Positions 1 through 8,186 are shown, numbered from the stretch's first letter. The stretch: 15,775 nt of DNA from Propionibacteriaceae bacterium (GCA_009781325.1 WQYJ01000023.1:1-15775); one strand, 5' to 3'. A program made the numbers and translations. Notes: generated by a model from the letters alone, not told the origin.

Positions 1-2551
1 CAATGGTGGCGCTGACTTCATAGGTCTCGTCCATGTGGAGCCCAATCCGGATGGAGCACCTGCCTTCGGCATTTGAGTAGCACTGATGTGCGCTGTATTG
101 AGCATCCGGTGACACAGAAAAATCAACTTTGACACCCTGGAGCGGCTGCCCATTCTCATCGTGCACCACGACAACAGCTTTTACCTCGGGTAGCGGTGCT
201 GCTTGCTGGAAAGAATCCACATAGAGACGGGCACCTGGTTCATCCATGATGGGTGCAGTGAAGGTAACCGTTTCTGGGCCGAGATTGTAGGTGTCACCGT
301 CGATTGTGAGCGCTGCTCGGACCTCAAAACTCTTTGCGGCTGATGACATGATAAAACTTGTGTAAGTCCCGTCTTCATTGTTACGTATTGGTGTTGCTAA
401 TTGACCTGCCGCAGCACCGGAACTCACATCAACAAAGCTGAAGACATCATGGACATCCCGGGTGATAAAATCTGTGAACGGGTGACCTGAAACATCCTTG
501 ACGGTGATTGTCACCTCCCAGCCATCCCAATAACTTGCATAGACCACACTGCCAGACTTCGGGGCAATCTCCCATGTGACGGTGTAAGCAGGAGGAGGCG
601 GAGCTAGGTTGAAAACAACACTGACTGTTCCAGAACCGGAGATATCCTGGCTGCCGATCTTCGCCGAGATGATCGCTGTTGCTGTGTCATCAGCGTTCAC
701 CGTCACCGTGCAGGTGCCGTCTGCACCGGTCGTACAGCTTGAGTCGGAGAGGTACGCGTCCCCCGAACCGGAGACTGACAAATCAACAACGACACCAGAC
801 ATCGTTGCACCCTCGGTATCCTTGACCATTACTGTGACATCGACTTCAGTTCCTGCCTCGGCGATCGCTGCCGACACAGAGACTGAGGATTGAGCTGGAT
901 CTGGGGCACTATCGCACGAGATGAAGGTCACTGAAAGATCGGGGGAAAGCTTGTCGGTGTAACCGGTCTGATACAAGCTCACGACCACGGTTTCAGCCAC
1001 AGTATTGGTGAGGGTTGTTGTCAAGACGCCTTGGGCATTGCTGGTGGCTTCATCTGGATCCACAATCGCCGAACCAGTGACCGTGAAGTACGCGTCCGTG
1101 TCAGGGGCACGGTCTCCATTGGATTGAATGAGTGTCGCCGTGAGGAGGCTTTCTTCACCCACACACAGTTGCGTACGGTCAGCAAACAGTGTGCTCCTAT
1201 GGAAGAACTCGATGGCTTGATTGCTGGCTTTGGTCTCTCCATCTATGACAATGTCCATGGTGTAGGCGCCAACCTGAGATGCAGTGAGGTTAGCAGAATA
1301 GGTCCCATCGCCATTATTAGTAACAGTGCTTACCTGGACATTGCTTGAGGATGGAGTAATCACAATCAGTGATGTATCAAAAGTGGGTATTTTCTCTAAA
1401 TTCCCATCTTCCAAGGTCAGTGTTACGGTAATCGGATAGCCGAGAACCTGTTTACTGGGACCGTAGGAAAGGCTGGTTTTCCCCACGCTTGGGGTGCAAC
1501 CATCAGCCAACTTGAAAAGAATCGTCACTGGTGAGTTCACCAGTTCTTCGGATGCTCCATCTAGCTTCGCGTGAACCTCTACTGTATTGGTGTATACCAG
1601 GGCACCGCTCGGTATCGTCAAGGTGATCATGCCGTCAGAGCCAGTGGTTGACGACCTGACTTGCGACCCTATAGTGAAGTTGACCTTGTGTCCGCTGAGG
1701 GGGTCGCCAGAGCTATCCAGAATTGTCGCGACCACATCCGCCTCGGCTGGCGTTGCATCACAGGACTTGGTAATAGTCTGGGTCACAGGTGTCAGTGTTG
1801 ACTTCGTCGGTGATGGGATCCCGCATGGTCCTGTTGGATTGATGGTGATCTCGTACGGGGAGGCTGCGATCGGCACCGGATCACCGCCAACAGTGACAAA
1901 GGCAGCCACAGTGAGGGTTCTCAGAAAGGCAGAACCAATTACGGTCAGGGTTGCTGTTGCTTTTCCTAAAGCATTCGTTGTCGCCGTCACAGGGTCTTTC
2001 CAGTCTTCACCGTCGAAGGTCACCGGAATTCCAACCATCGGATTGTCGGCATCATCAACGACCAAGGCTGTGAAAGCGATCGGGAGTGAGGCACCGCAAT
2101 CGAGATCATAGCTGTCCTGATCGAAACTGAGAGTCGACTTTGCAGGGTTCGGACCGCTGACGTAGAACCGAATGGTAGACGTGTAGGTTGGGTTCGACGC
2201 ATAACCTGACTCCACTGTGTACGTGCCCGGTGTTGTCGAGGTGAGCAGTGCGGTGTAGACCCCGGTTGAAGGGTTACTCACCGCTGAGACACTCACGTTT
2301 GTTGACGAAGGTGTGAACTTCACTTGACTAGTGTCGGGAAACTGAACAGGTTGGTTCAGTTCATCGACGACAGTCATGGTCATAGTCCATGAGTCGGACC
2401 CATTCGATAGGACATACTTACCCCCGGAAGTAATGGCTGGGGAGGCAGTGAAACTGAACTCCGCAGCAACAGCAATCGATGATGATGCGCCGATGATAGT
2501 CAAAGATGCGGCAACTAATGCCATGGTAATACGACGGACAAGAATGCTCAT
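1..2551 (-). CDS. Secreted multi-domain Ig-like (Big_1/invasin-like) protein, 3' end missing
   Basis: The minus-strand frame is open from an ATG at 2551 to the left edge (850 codons, no stop seen), so the C-terminus and any cell-wall anchor are outside the window. AAGGAG lies 6 nt before the ATG. Residues 1-30 form a Sec signal peptide: an RR pair, a hydrophobic core (ALVAASLTIIGASS), then AVAA with likely cleavage before EFSF. The rest is a chain of ~100-residue beta-rich modules. One type, near residues 31-135, 350-450 and 665-785, ends in a signature like GTYTA-LTSS-GTYTV. The other is Big_1-like, with a 'D..G.P..G..V.F' strand followed by 'T...G..T.T.T', near 140-235, 245-345, 455-560, 565-655 and 790-850. 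Cysteines recur at module starts (e.g. LDCGAS, KSCDAT, QLCVGE), suggesting disulfides. It is probably an exported surface or adhesin-like protein; ligand unknown. It follows the PrsW gene by 48 bp and may be co-transcribed with it. The specific family is inferred by eye from pattern. Confidence 0.8.
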   Translation of the reverse strand, partial: MSILVRRITMALVAASLTIIGASSSIAVAAEFSFTASPAITSGGKYVLSNGSDSWTMTMTVVDELNQPVQFPDTSQVKFTPSSTNVSVSAVSNPSTGVYTALLTSTTPGTYTVESGYASNPTYTSTIRFYVSGPNPAKSTLSFDQDSYDLDCGASLPIAFTALVVDDADNPMVGIPVTFDGEDWKDPVTATTNALGKATATLTVIGSAFLRTLTVAAFVTVGGDPVPIAASPYEITINPTGPCGIPSPTKSTLTPVTQTITKSCDATPAEADVVATILDSSGDPLSGHKVNFTIGSQVRSSTTGSDGMITLTIPSGALVYTNTVEVHAKLDGASEELVNSPVTILFKLADGCTPSVGKTSLSYGPSKQVLGYPITVTLTLEDGNLEKIPTFDTSLIVITPSSSNVQVSTVTNNGDGTYSANLTASQVGAYTMDIVIDGETKASNQAIEFFHRSTLFADRTQLCVGEESLLTATLIQSNGDRAPDTDAYFTVTGSAIVDPDEATSNAQGVLTTTLTNTVAETVVVSLYQTGYTDKLSPDLSVTFISCDSAPDPAQSSVSVSAAIAEAGTEVDVTVMVKDTEGATMSGVVVDLSVSGSGDAYLSDSSCTTGADGTCTVTVNADDTATAIISAKIGSQDISGSGTVSVVFNLAPPPPAYTVTWEIAPKSGSVVYASYWDGWEVTITVKDVSGHPFTDFITRDVHDVFSFVDVSSGAAAGQLATPIRNNEDGTYTSFIMSSAAKSFEVRAALTIDGDTYNLGPETVTFTAPIMDEPGARLYVDSFQQAAPLPEVKAVVVVHDENGQPLQGVKVDFSVSPDAQYSAHQCYSNAEGRCSIRIGLHMDETYEVSATI

Positions 2552-2599
2552 GGTGAACTCCTTCGTTCTCTCCACCCAGTCTGCTATTCAAATATCCTA

Positions 2600-4114
2600 T
2601 CAGGCAATTGACTGGGCGGGTTGTCCGAGCAGTTCAGCGTACTGGCGAAGACCTGTGTTGATCAGACGTACGATGAAAACCCAGGCGACAACAATGAGGA
2701 CAGCGAAGAGGATATAGAGTGCAGCCTCAGAGTGGATGGTGAAAGCGAAGAAATCCCACAACATATGGAGAGCAAACGGAACAGCGAATAGAGCAAGGAA
2801 CTTACCCCAGGCCATATTCTTCAGACTGATTTGCCTGGAGCCTGGAGCTTGAGCGAGCATGAGGGCTGCCCCGGCGATGGCTGTCCACACGATGTGCCCT
2901 CCCACGGAGAGCATCCCGCGCAGCAGGAGGACCATTTCCATATTGCCTCTGACCCACGCCGTTGTTCCATACCCCATGGTCTCGAAGACAGCGAACCCTG
3001 TTCCGACGATCGCGCCAACGAGAAGACCATTGGAGATCAGGCAGCCATAGAGCTTGCGGACAAGGATAACAACCGCGATCAACTTGGCAGCTTCCTCGGC
3101 AAACCCGATAAAGATGGCCTGGATGAATGCTCCCCCGATCCCATATCCTGAGGTCGTAAACACTTCCGTTACTGCTGAGACGACGAAGGTCAGAAGCAGG
3201 GATAGCGCCCCGCCGATGAAGAAGATGCGGACAACATCGAAGAATGACAGATTCTTAGCCTGGTTGAACTCCCAGAAGAACACCATGATGGTCGCGGGTA
3301 CTACGAGGGCCCCGGTGAAGATTACACCTGGGACCACGTTTCCAGATGTGTCGGAGAAGATGGCCATGCAGAGCCAGAGAATAAGATTCGCGCCCAGCAA
3401 TACTCCGAAGACCCGCGAATACAACCAGGGTAATCTCCACTGACGGTCATAGAGTGCAGCTTCAGTTCCTGAGTACATCAAGGCATCCATATCGGCGCGG
3501 GAATGCTTCTTGAAGGTGTCGCGGAAGAGATCCTTGAACTTCAGGATCGCTTCCCCTTCGTAACCGGTGATGGAGTCGAAAGCCTTCTGAACAGTGGCCT
3601 TACCCTGTTGGAGAAACTGGCCGCCCCCGTTCGGATGCTGACCGGGAGGTACGGGATAAGGCGCAGGATAGTACTGCATCATCCCCGGCTGACCGTACGC
3701 TTGCGGGGGCATCTGCTCCTGCATGGGCATCTGTGCTATTGGCTGCATCTGTTCCGACGGCTGACCGTACGCCTGCGCAGGCATCTGGGGCTGCATCGGC
3801 ATCTGCGGGGGCATCTGCTCTGGCTGGGTGGGGTACGCCTGCGGCGGCATCCCAGCAGGAGGCATCCCTAGCCCCGACGGATCCATCGGCACAGCCGCGG
3901 GCTGCATCATAGACCGTGCCCGAGCATCCTGAATGGCTGCCAGCACATGCGGATCACCGCGGGAGGCTAACCAATCCAGAAGTCCTGGATAGGTATTGGG
4001 GTGATCGACTAGTGCCACCCAGAGATCCGGATGGCCCTGTGCGATCTCAAAAAGGACGCCTGCAGGCGTACGTGGATCTTGCAGAGCGGCAATCGCCCCA
4101 ACCCTATCAATCAC
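2600..4114 (-). CDS. PrsW-family intramembrane metalloprotease with N-terminal LRV domain
   Basis: 504 aa. I chose the GTG at 4114 because GGAGG lies 5 nt upstream and the first conserved domain begins at once. An upstream in-frame ATG at 4174 lies inside rplA and has no comparable support. Residues ~5-66 resemble the actinobacterial variant leucine-rich repeat domain (LQDPRTPAGVL, HPDLW, NTYPGLLDWLASRGDP). Residues ~70-165 are a low-complexity linker rich in Pro, Gln and Met. From ~225 on there are about eight hydrophobic segments with the PrsW motifs: EEAAKL (E340, E341), GTGFAVFETMGY (371-382), R399 to H407 (RGMLSVGGH) and HMLWD (H450). In Bacillus, PrsW performs site-1 cleavage of an anti-sigma factor; no anti-sigma gene is visible here, so the substrate is unknown. 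The start is only 16 bp past the rplA stop with no terminator between them, so it is probably read with the ribosomal-protein operon. Confidence 0.87.
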   Translation of the reverse strand: MIDRVGAIAALQDPRTPAGVLFEIAQGHPDLWVALVDHPNTYPGLLDWLASRGDPHVLAAIQDARARSMMQPAAVPMDPSGLGMPPAGMPPQAYPTQPEQMPPQMPMQPQMPAQAYGQPSEQMQPIAQMPMQEQMPPQAYGQPGMMQYYPAPYPVPPGQHPNGGGQFLQQGKATVQKAFDSITGYEGEAILKFKDLFRDTFKKHSRADMDALMYSGTEAALYDRQWRLPWLYSRVFGVLLGANLILWLCMAIFSDTSGNVVPGVIFTGALVVPATIMVFFWEFNQAKNLSFFDVVRIFFIGGALSLLLTFVVSAVTEVFTTSGYGIGGAFIQAIFIGFAEEAAKLIAVVILVRKLYGCLISNGLLVGAIVGTGFAVFETMGYGTTAWVRGNMEMVLLLRGMLSVGGHIVWTAIAGAALMLAQAPGSRQISLKNMAWGKFLALFAVPFALHMLWDFFAFTIHSEAALYILFAVLIVVAWVFIVRLINTGLRQYAELLGQPAQSIA

Positions 4115-4130
4115 AGGAACCTCCGGTGAA

Positions 4131-4832
4131 TTATGCTTCGACAGCAGCCCTACGCATGGGATCGATGGGAACACCAGGCCCCATTGTTGAACTGAGCGTG
4201 ATCTTGCGCACGTAACGGCCCTTGGAAGTTGATGGCTTCAGACGAAGAACTTCCTCGATGGCAGCGTTGAAGTTGTCCAGCAGCATCTCGTTGGTGAAGG
4301 AGGCCTTCCCGATGATGAAGCAGACATTGGCGTGACGATCAGCGCGGAACTCGATCTTGCCGCCCTTGATGTCTGTGACAGCCTTGGCCACATCCATGGT
4401 GACAGTGCCTGTCTTCGGGTTAGGCATCAAGCCGCGAGGACCGAGGATACGGCCGAGCTTGCCGACCTTACCCATGAGATCCGGGGTGGATACCACTGCG
4501 TCGAAGTCCAGGTAGCCGCCGGCTACCTTGTCGATCAACTCATCAGCGCCGACCTCATCGGCTCCAGCCGCGAGTGCGGCTGCCGCATTATCACCGGTGG
4601 CGAAGACGAGGACCCTGGCCGTCTTGCCTGTTCCGTGCGGGAGATTCACCGTACCTCTAACCATCTGATCCGCTTTACGGGGATCGATGCCGAGCCTCAT
4701 GGCTACTTCGACGGTTTCGTCAAACTTTGCTGATTTCATCTCCTTGACGATGGAGATAGCTTCTGCAGCGGTGTGCATTTTCTGTGGGTCGCGCTTGGTT
4801 TCAGCTGCGCGGTAAGCCTTGCTGCGCTTCAT
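4131..4832 (-). CDS. rplA: 50S ribosomal protein L1
   Basis: 233 aa, the usual bacterial length. The start at 4832 (MKRSKAYRAA) has AAAGGAA about 7 nt upstream; an in-frame ATG 26 codons earlier lies in the intergenic leader and is not used by the family. Recognisable L1 features include KFDETVEVAMRLGIDPRKAD, the VRGTVNLPHGTGK strand, the ILGPRGLMPNPKTGTV loop that contacts 23S rRNA, and the C-terminal KGRYVRKITLSSTMGPGVPID. L1 binds the L1 stalk of the large subunit near the E site. In E. coli it also represses translation of its own L11-L1 message. It lies 89 bp downstream of rplK in the standard secE-nusG-rplK-rplA order. Confidence 0.98.
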   Translation of the reverse strand: MKRSKAYRAAETKRDPQKMHTAAEAISIVKEMKSAKFDETVEVAMRLGIDPRKADQMVRGTVNLPHGTGKTARVLVFATGDNAAAALAAGADEVGADELIDKVAGGYLDFDAVVSTPDLMGKVGKLGRILGPRGLMPNPKTGTVTMDVAKAVTDIKGGKIEFRADRHANVCFIIGKASFTNEMLLDNFNAAIEEVLRLKPSTSKGRYVRKITLSSTMGPGVPIDPMRRAAVEA

Positions 4833-4853
4833 AGCTGGTTCCTTTCTTTGTGA

Positions 4854-4871
4854 GCCATCTCGCGTGATGGC
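4854..4871 (-). promoter_or_regulatory. Perfect hairpin just upstream of the rplA ribosome binding site
   Basis: In the mRNA the sequence reads GCCATC-ACGCGA-GATGGC, a 6-bp perfect stem with a 6-nt loop. It ends roughly 8 nt before the AAAGGAA of rplA, in the 89-nt rplK-rplA spacer. There is no U tract after it, so it is not a standard terminator. It could affect mRNA processing or translation of rplA. The stem is seen directly; the role is inferred. Confidence 0.4.
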
Positions 4872-4921
4872 TGTTCCAGATGTGGTACGGGGTACGCTGC
4901 CCCCTCCCACGTGGGTGGGTA

Positions 4922-5356
4922 TTACCCTTGATCGATGGTCACTCCCATAGAGCGGGCTGATCCTTCAACGATCTTCATCGCTGCATCAATGTCGTTGGCA
5001 TTGAGGTCAGGCATCTTGGTTTCCGCGATGGCGCGTACCTGATCTTTGGTGATCGATGCGACCTTAATCTTCAACGGATTCGCAGACCCAGACGGAATCC
5101 CCGCAGCCTTCTTGATGAGCTCAGAGGCGGGAGGGGTCTTGGTAATGAACGTGAAGGTTCGATCTTCATAAATGGTGATCTCAACCGGGATCACGGTGCC
5201 GCGCATGGCTTCTGTTGCATTGTTGTATTGCTTGCAGAAGTCCATGATGTTGACACCATGGGGGCCGAGAGCAGTACCGACCGGAGGGGCCGGTGTGGCA
5301 GAGCCAGCGTTCAAGGCAACCTTGACGATGGCCGCAACCTTTTTCTTGCCAGGCAT
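4922..5356 (-). CDS. rplK: 50S ribosomal protein L11
   Basis: 144 aa, full length. AAAGGA lies about 7 nt before the ATG. The N-terminal domain carries PAPPVGTALGPHGVNIMDFCK, the proline-rich region that binds the GTPase-associated centre and thiostrepton-type antibiotics in this family. The C-terminal rRNA-binding domain has KMPDLNANDIDAAMKIVEGSARSMGV. L11 shapes the factor-binding site of the 50S subunit and is needed for RelA-dependent stringent signalling in bacteria that have it. It sits between nusG (102 bp upstream) and rplA. Confidence 0.98.
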   Translation of the reverse strand: MPGKKKVAAIVKVALNAGSATPAPPVGTALGPHGVNIMDFCKQYNNATEAMRGTVIPVEITIYEDRTFTFITKTPPASELIKKAAGIPSGSANPLKIKVASITKDQVRAIAETKMPDLNANDIDAAMKIVEGSARSMGVTIDQG

Positions 5357-5378
5357 TCGGGTCCTTTTCCTAGATCCC

Positions 5379-5454
5379 CGCGGACTTTCCGCGAGGGTTC
5401 CACGGCGTACCGTGGGTTTTTGCTCTGTGGCGAGCGTGCCCTGTGTTACAGGGC
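5379..5454 (-). promoter_or_regulatory. Structured rplK leader with three consecutive hairpins
   Basis: The 102-nt nusG-rplK gap holds three perfect short inverted repeats: 5438-5454 (7-bp arms, GCCCTGT/ACAGGGC, 3-nt loop), 5400-5415 (CCACGG/CCGTGG, 4-nt loop) and 5379-5393 (CGCGG/CCGCG). None is followed by a U tract in the direction of transcription. This is the place where L11-L1 operons of other bacteria carry the L1 autoregulatory binding site, so a translational control role is plausible, but I did not match the L1 target structure. Confidence 0.35.
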
Positions 5455-5458
5455 CGGA

Positions 5459-6268
5459 TTAGATCTTAGCGACCTGATCCAAAGTTAAATCAACCGGAGT
5501 ATCGCGGCCCATGAATTCCAGGGTCGCCTTCAGCCGTGAAGTATGGGTGTTGATCTCAGTGATCGTGGCATGGACACCGGTGAAGGGTCCGTCAGTCAGC
5601 ATGACCGAGTCACCAACTTTGAAGTCGACGAGTTCAACCTTCTTCTTGCGTGCCGGCTTGCCGCCTTCCTTCTCCGTCCTCAGAGCCAGGGCTGCCGGGA
5701 GAAGCATCTCCACAACCTCATCCAGACTCAGCGGAACAGGGCTATTGGCGTGCCCAACGAAACCGGTAACCGAAGGAGTGTGACGTACTGCCGACCATGA
5801 ATCATCAGTCATGTCCATGCGTACGAGAACATATCCAGGAAGTACGGTTCTGGTCACGGTCTTCTTGACACCATTACGGATTTCGATGACGTCTTCCGTA
5901 GGAACAATAGTGTCGTAGATGAAGTCCTCCATATTCAGGGTCTTCACGCGAGAATCCAGGTTCTGCTTAACCCTCTTCTCCATCCCTGAATAGGTGTGTA
6001 CGACGTACCAGTCGCCAATTTCGTTCTCCAGGGACGCGCGGATTTCGGCGCGTACTGCGTCCGCATCGTCATCATCGAAGTCGGACTCATCGACGACCTC
6101 GGTTTCTTCGTCGGAGTCGTCTAAACCGAAAACAAGCTCGGTCTCCTCCTCAACCTCTTCGTCACTGCCGCCGAGGTCGAGGTTGATCTCGAGGTCTTCT
6201 TCAACGACGTCCTCACTGAGATCGAGATTCAGTTCAGCGTCATCAAAGATCATCTCTTCGTCAGCCAT
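5459..6268 (-). CDS. nusG: Transcription termination/antitermination factor NusG with acidic N-terminal extension
   Basis: 269 aa. The ATG at 6268 has GAGGAAGG upstream and lies 12 bp after the secE stop. Residues ~1-84 are an Asp/Glu-rich extension of a sort common in actinobacterial NusG. The NGN domain starts at GDWYVVHTYSGMEKRVKQNL (86-105) and includes TVLPGYVLVRMDM, which contacts the RNA polymerase clamp helices in this family. The C-terminal KOW domain begins near 215 with FKVGDSVMLTDGPFTGVHATI and ends TPVDLTLDQVAKI. NusG modulates RNA polymerase pausing and couples to Rho or ribosomal S10. The extension's role is not known to me. Confidence 0.97.
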   Translation of the reverse strand: MADEEMIFDDAELNLDLSEDVVEEDLEINLDLGGSDEEVEEETELVFGLDDSDEETEVVDESDFDDDDADAVRAEIRASLENEIGDWYVVHTYSGMEKRVKQNLDSRVKTLNMEDFIYDTIVPTEDVIEIRNGVKKTVTRTVLPGYVLVRMDMTDDSWSAVRHTPSVTGFVGHANSPVPLSLDEVVEMLLPAALALRTEKEGGKPARKKKVELVDFKVGDSVMLTDGPFTGVHATITEINTHTSRLKATLEFMGRDTPVDLTLDQVAKI

Positions 6269-6280
6269 AAATTACCTTCC

Positions 6281-7273
6281 TCAACTAAACAGTTTCAGCA
6301 TCAACCAGCCGAACAGAACATCGAGAAGTCCAATGAATGCAATCATGAACAACACGAAAACTAGAACGACAATAAAGTACTGGAGGAGTTGTGCGCTCGT
6401 TGGCCACGAGACCTTCTTCAACTCCTGAACAACCTGGCCTATGAACTCCCCAAGTCCGGTTCTCTTCTGCGTATCCGCAGCCGTCGCCTCAGCCCGTGAG
6501 CGTGTGGGACGATTCTTCTTGCCCGAAGCAGTTGCGGAACTCTCGACAACAGCGGCGGCCTTCTTCGAGGAAGAATCCTTCTTCTTGGACTCGCCATCCT
6601 TCTTCTTGCCGGAAGAATCCTTATCTTTCTTCTTGCCTTCGCCAGAAGAATCCTTGTCCTTCTTCTTGTCGGAAGAGTCCTTGTCCTTCTTCTTGGGCTT
6701 TACTTCGATGACCTCGTCATCGTCAGCCTCGTCGATATCGACATCAAACTCAACCTCGTCGAGCTCGTCTTCATCAAACTCGTCTTCATCAAATTCATCT
6801 TCGTCAAGCTCATCGTCATCATCGGCTTCCCCGCCCAGACCACGGAACATTGCTAGGATCGACCCTGCGTCATCGCTTTCGTCGAACTCTTCGTCATCAG
6901 CAACGGCCTCGTCAACCTCGTCGACGATGTCCTCAATCTCTGCCTCTTCCTGCGCCTCGTCGGCCTCGTCGGCTTCTTCAGCTTCTTCAACAGCCTCATC
7001 AACGACTTCGGTCGTGTCCTCTGCTTGGGTTTCCTCCACCTCGTCGGCTTGTGCCTCCTCGGCTTCCTCCGTTGCGGCATCCTCCTCGGCAGATTCGTCC
7101 AGTGGAACAACCATGTCCCGAATGCCTGCAATCAAGTCGTCGGCATTATCTGGGGCCGGTGCAGCATCGGGAGAACCGGCATCCTCAACCTCATCTGCTG
7201 TAGGCGCAGCATCGACCTCGGGGAGATCCTTGTCGGGTTCATTCGAACCCTTGGGGGGCTTCTTAGCAGCCAC
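6281..7273 (-). CDS. secE: Preprotein translocase subunit SecE with very long charged N-terminal extension
   Basis: 330 aa, starting at a GTG (7273) with AAGGAA 7 nt upstream. The SecE core is confined to residues ~273-330: GLGEFIGQVVQELKKVSWPT, then a single membrane helix near 298-322. SecE clamps SecY in the Sec translocon. Typical bacterial single-helix SecE proteins are 60-130 aa, so ~270 residues here are extra. Residues 20-190 are extremely acidic with short repeats (FDEDE repeated near 160-175). Residues 192-238 are Lys/Asp/Ser-rich with repeats of KKKDKDSS, followed by a basic segment (GKKNRPTRSR). The extension should be cytosolic and disordered. It is located between tRNA-Trp and nusG, the usual actinobacterial setting. 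Confidence 0.95.
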   Translation of the reverse strand: MAAKKPPKGSNEPDKDLPEVDAAPTADEVEDAGSPDAAPAPDNADDLIAGIRDMVVPLDESAEEDAATEEAEEAQADEVEETQAEDTTEVVDEAVEEAEEADEADEAQEEAEIEDIVDEVDEAVADDEEFDESDDAGSILAMFRGLGGEADDDDELDEDEFDEDEFDEDELDEVEFDVDIDEADDDEVIEVKPKKKDKDSSDKKKDKDSSGEGKKKDKDSSGKKKDGESKKKDSSSKKAAAVVESSATASGKKNRPTRSRAEATAADTQKRTGLGEFIGQVVQELKKVSWPTSAQLLQYFIVVLVFVLFMIAFIGLLDVLFGWLMLKLFS

Positions 7274-7365
7274 TGAACTTCCTTCTACTTCTTAACCGGT
7301 ACGGCTATCCACATGGATTTCCGCATCGCGGCCCTGGTGTCTTGCAGGGACATAACCTTCCCTAG

Positions 7366-7438
7366 CAGGGCAAGAGGGACTCGAACCCCCAACCTGCGGT
7401 TTTGGAGACCGCTGCTCTACCAATTGAGCCATTGCCCT
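7366..7438 (-). tRNA. trnW: tRNA-Trp (anticodon CCA)
   Basis: The minus strand folds as a 73-nt cloverleaf without an encoded CCA tail. The acceptor arms AGGGCAA (5') and TTGCCCT (3', followed by discriminator G) pair fully. The D arm contains GGCTC-AATTGGTA-GAGC. The anticodon arm GCGGT-CTCCAAA-ACCGC places CCA at 7403-7405. The T arm is GGGGG-TTCGAGT-CCCTC. It lies 92 bp upstream of secE, as in many actinobacteria, and is probably transcribed with it. It also sits about 1.4 kb from the divergent trp biosynthesis operon. Confidence 0.97.
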
Positions 7439-7471
7439 AAAAGGTTAGCTGCCCTTGGGAAGGCATAGGAC

Positions 7472-7500
7472 AGCCTAGGTCAAATGACCACAAGGGTCTA
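7472..7500 (-). promoter_or_regulatory. Candidate promoter for tRNA-Trp and secE-nusG
   Basis: On the minus strand TAGACC (7495-7500) and TAGGCT (7472-7477) are separated by 17 nt. The -35 box matches TTGACA at 4 of 6 positions, and the -10 box fits TANNNT. The tRNA begins 33 nt after the -10 box. This is a by-eye match with no other support. Confidence 0.35.
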
Positions 7501-7622
7501 GTGTACGCTAATTCTCCCCCTAGGTCGAATGGTGGGATTTGAGAGGGTGCGTGTTCGGAGGGACGTCCTTTTTTGCGACAAAACGACCGCACCCCGATAC
7601 ACATGGTTTATGGTGATTGTGC

Positions 7623-8186
7623 CTAAGTCACTGAGAACAAGGTTCGGTAATCGTGGACAAATCCACCAACCCCCGCGCGTTCAAGAGCCACCAACACATC
7701 TTCTTCCTGTTGTGAAGGCCGTTGTGCATCAAGTGCCTGAATGAGAATGATGCTCCGGATGATTTCTGGAGCAAGATCCAGCATGTCCTGAAGAAAACAG
7801 TCTGGGCCTACGGCTTCTAAACCAAACTTCTCCAACTCTTCACTGGGAAAGTGACTGAGGTTGTCTGTCACAATGAGATCAGCACGACCGACTTGGGCAG
7901 CCGCGACTATGTGCCTGTCATGAGGGTCAGGCAGACTAATACCAGAAATCATAGGTCCGTATCCACACACAATTGATTCTTCGAAAGCTCTACGCATCTG
8001 ATCCAGACGGTAATACACTCGCGACGGTGGCAATTCTGGATGAACCTTCGGCACAACCTGGAGCACTTCCTCAAGCACTTGCTGAGACCACTTGGGTCTG
8101 AACAATCCTCTCTCAGCGCATCTCCAGATTGTGTCAAATAAGGCCATTGGTACCAGCACATTGGAGTCTAGGAATGCTGTAAACAC
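7623..8186 (-). CDS. PIN-domain protein, putative toxin ribonuclease
   Basis: 187 aa from a GTG at 8186 whose G is shared with the stop codon TAG of the upstream gene (TAGTG). The N-terminus FTAFLDSNVLV supplies the first PIN acidic residue (D7). Further acidic positions that fit the PIN active site are E39/E40, D87/D90 in LPDPHDRH, and D108 in LIVTDN. The fold is a Mg-dependent endoribonuclease in VapC-like toxins. Residues ~130-187 extend beyond the minimal ~130-aa domain. The HTH gene directly upstream is the probable cognate antitoxin, translated first with coupling through the overlap. Target RNA unknown. PIN plus HTH pairs could also act as stand-alone regulators. Confidence 0.85.
   Translation of the reverse strand: MFTAFLDSNVLVPMALFDTIWRCAERGLFRPKWSQQVLEEVLQVVPKVHPELPPSRVYYRLDQMRRAFEESIVCGYGPMISGISLPDPHDRHIVAAAQVGRADLIVTDNLSHFPSEELEKFGLEAVGPDCFLQDMLDLAPEIIRSIILIQALDAQRPSQQEEDVLVALERAGVGGFVHDYRTLFSVT

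Noticed and set aside
1587..2111. Plus-strand ORF of 174 codons within the Ig-like gene
   Set aside because: The minus strand is open across the whole region with a signal peptide and recurring modules. The plus ORF has no recognisable protein features.
5400..5421. Plus-strand terminator: stem CCACGG/CCGTGG followed by GTTTTTG
   Set aside because: No plus-strand gene ends here. On the coding strand the T run precedes the stem as an A run, so it does not fit a terminator for nusG or rplK.
6441..7295. Long plus-strand ORF (284 codons, Ser-rich) over secE
   Set aside because: It is the antisense shadow of the acidic/Lys-rich repeats of secE: low complexity, no ribosome binding site, no family features, while the minus frame ends in a clear SecE domain.
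7366..7438. Integration (att) site at tRNA-Trp
   Set aside because: Only 92 bp separate the tRNA 3' end from secE, no integrase is present, and I saw no second copy of the tRNA 3' end.
7545..7595. Imperfect inverted repeat GGGTGCG/CGCACCC and a stretch (GGGACGTCCTTTTTTGCGACA) resembling half of the trpG palindrome
   Set aside because: Only a 7-bp outer stem pairs, and the resemblance needs gaps. It may be a decayed element or the TA operon's end, but it is too weak to call.
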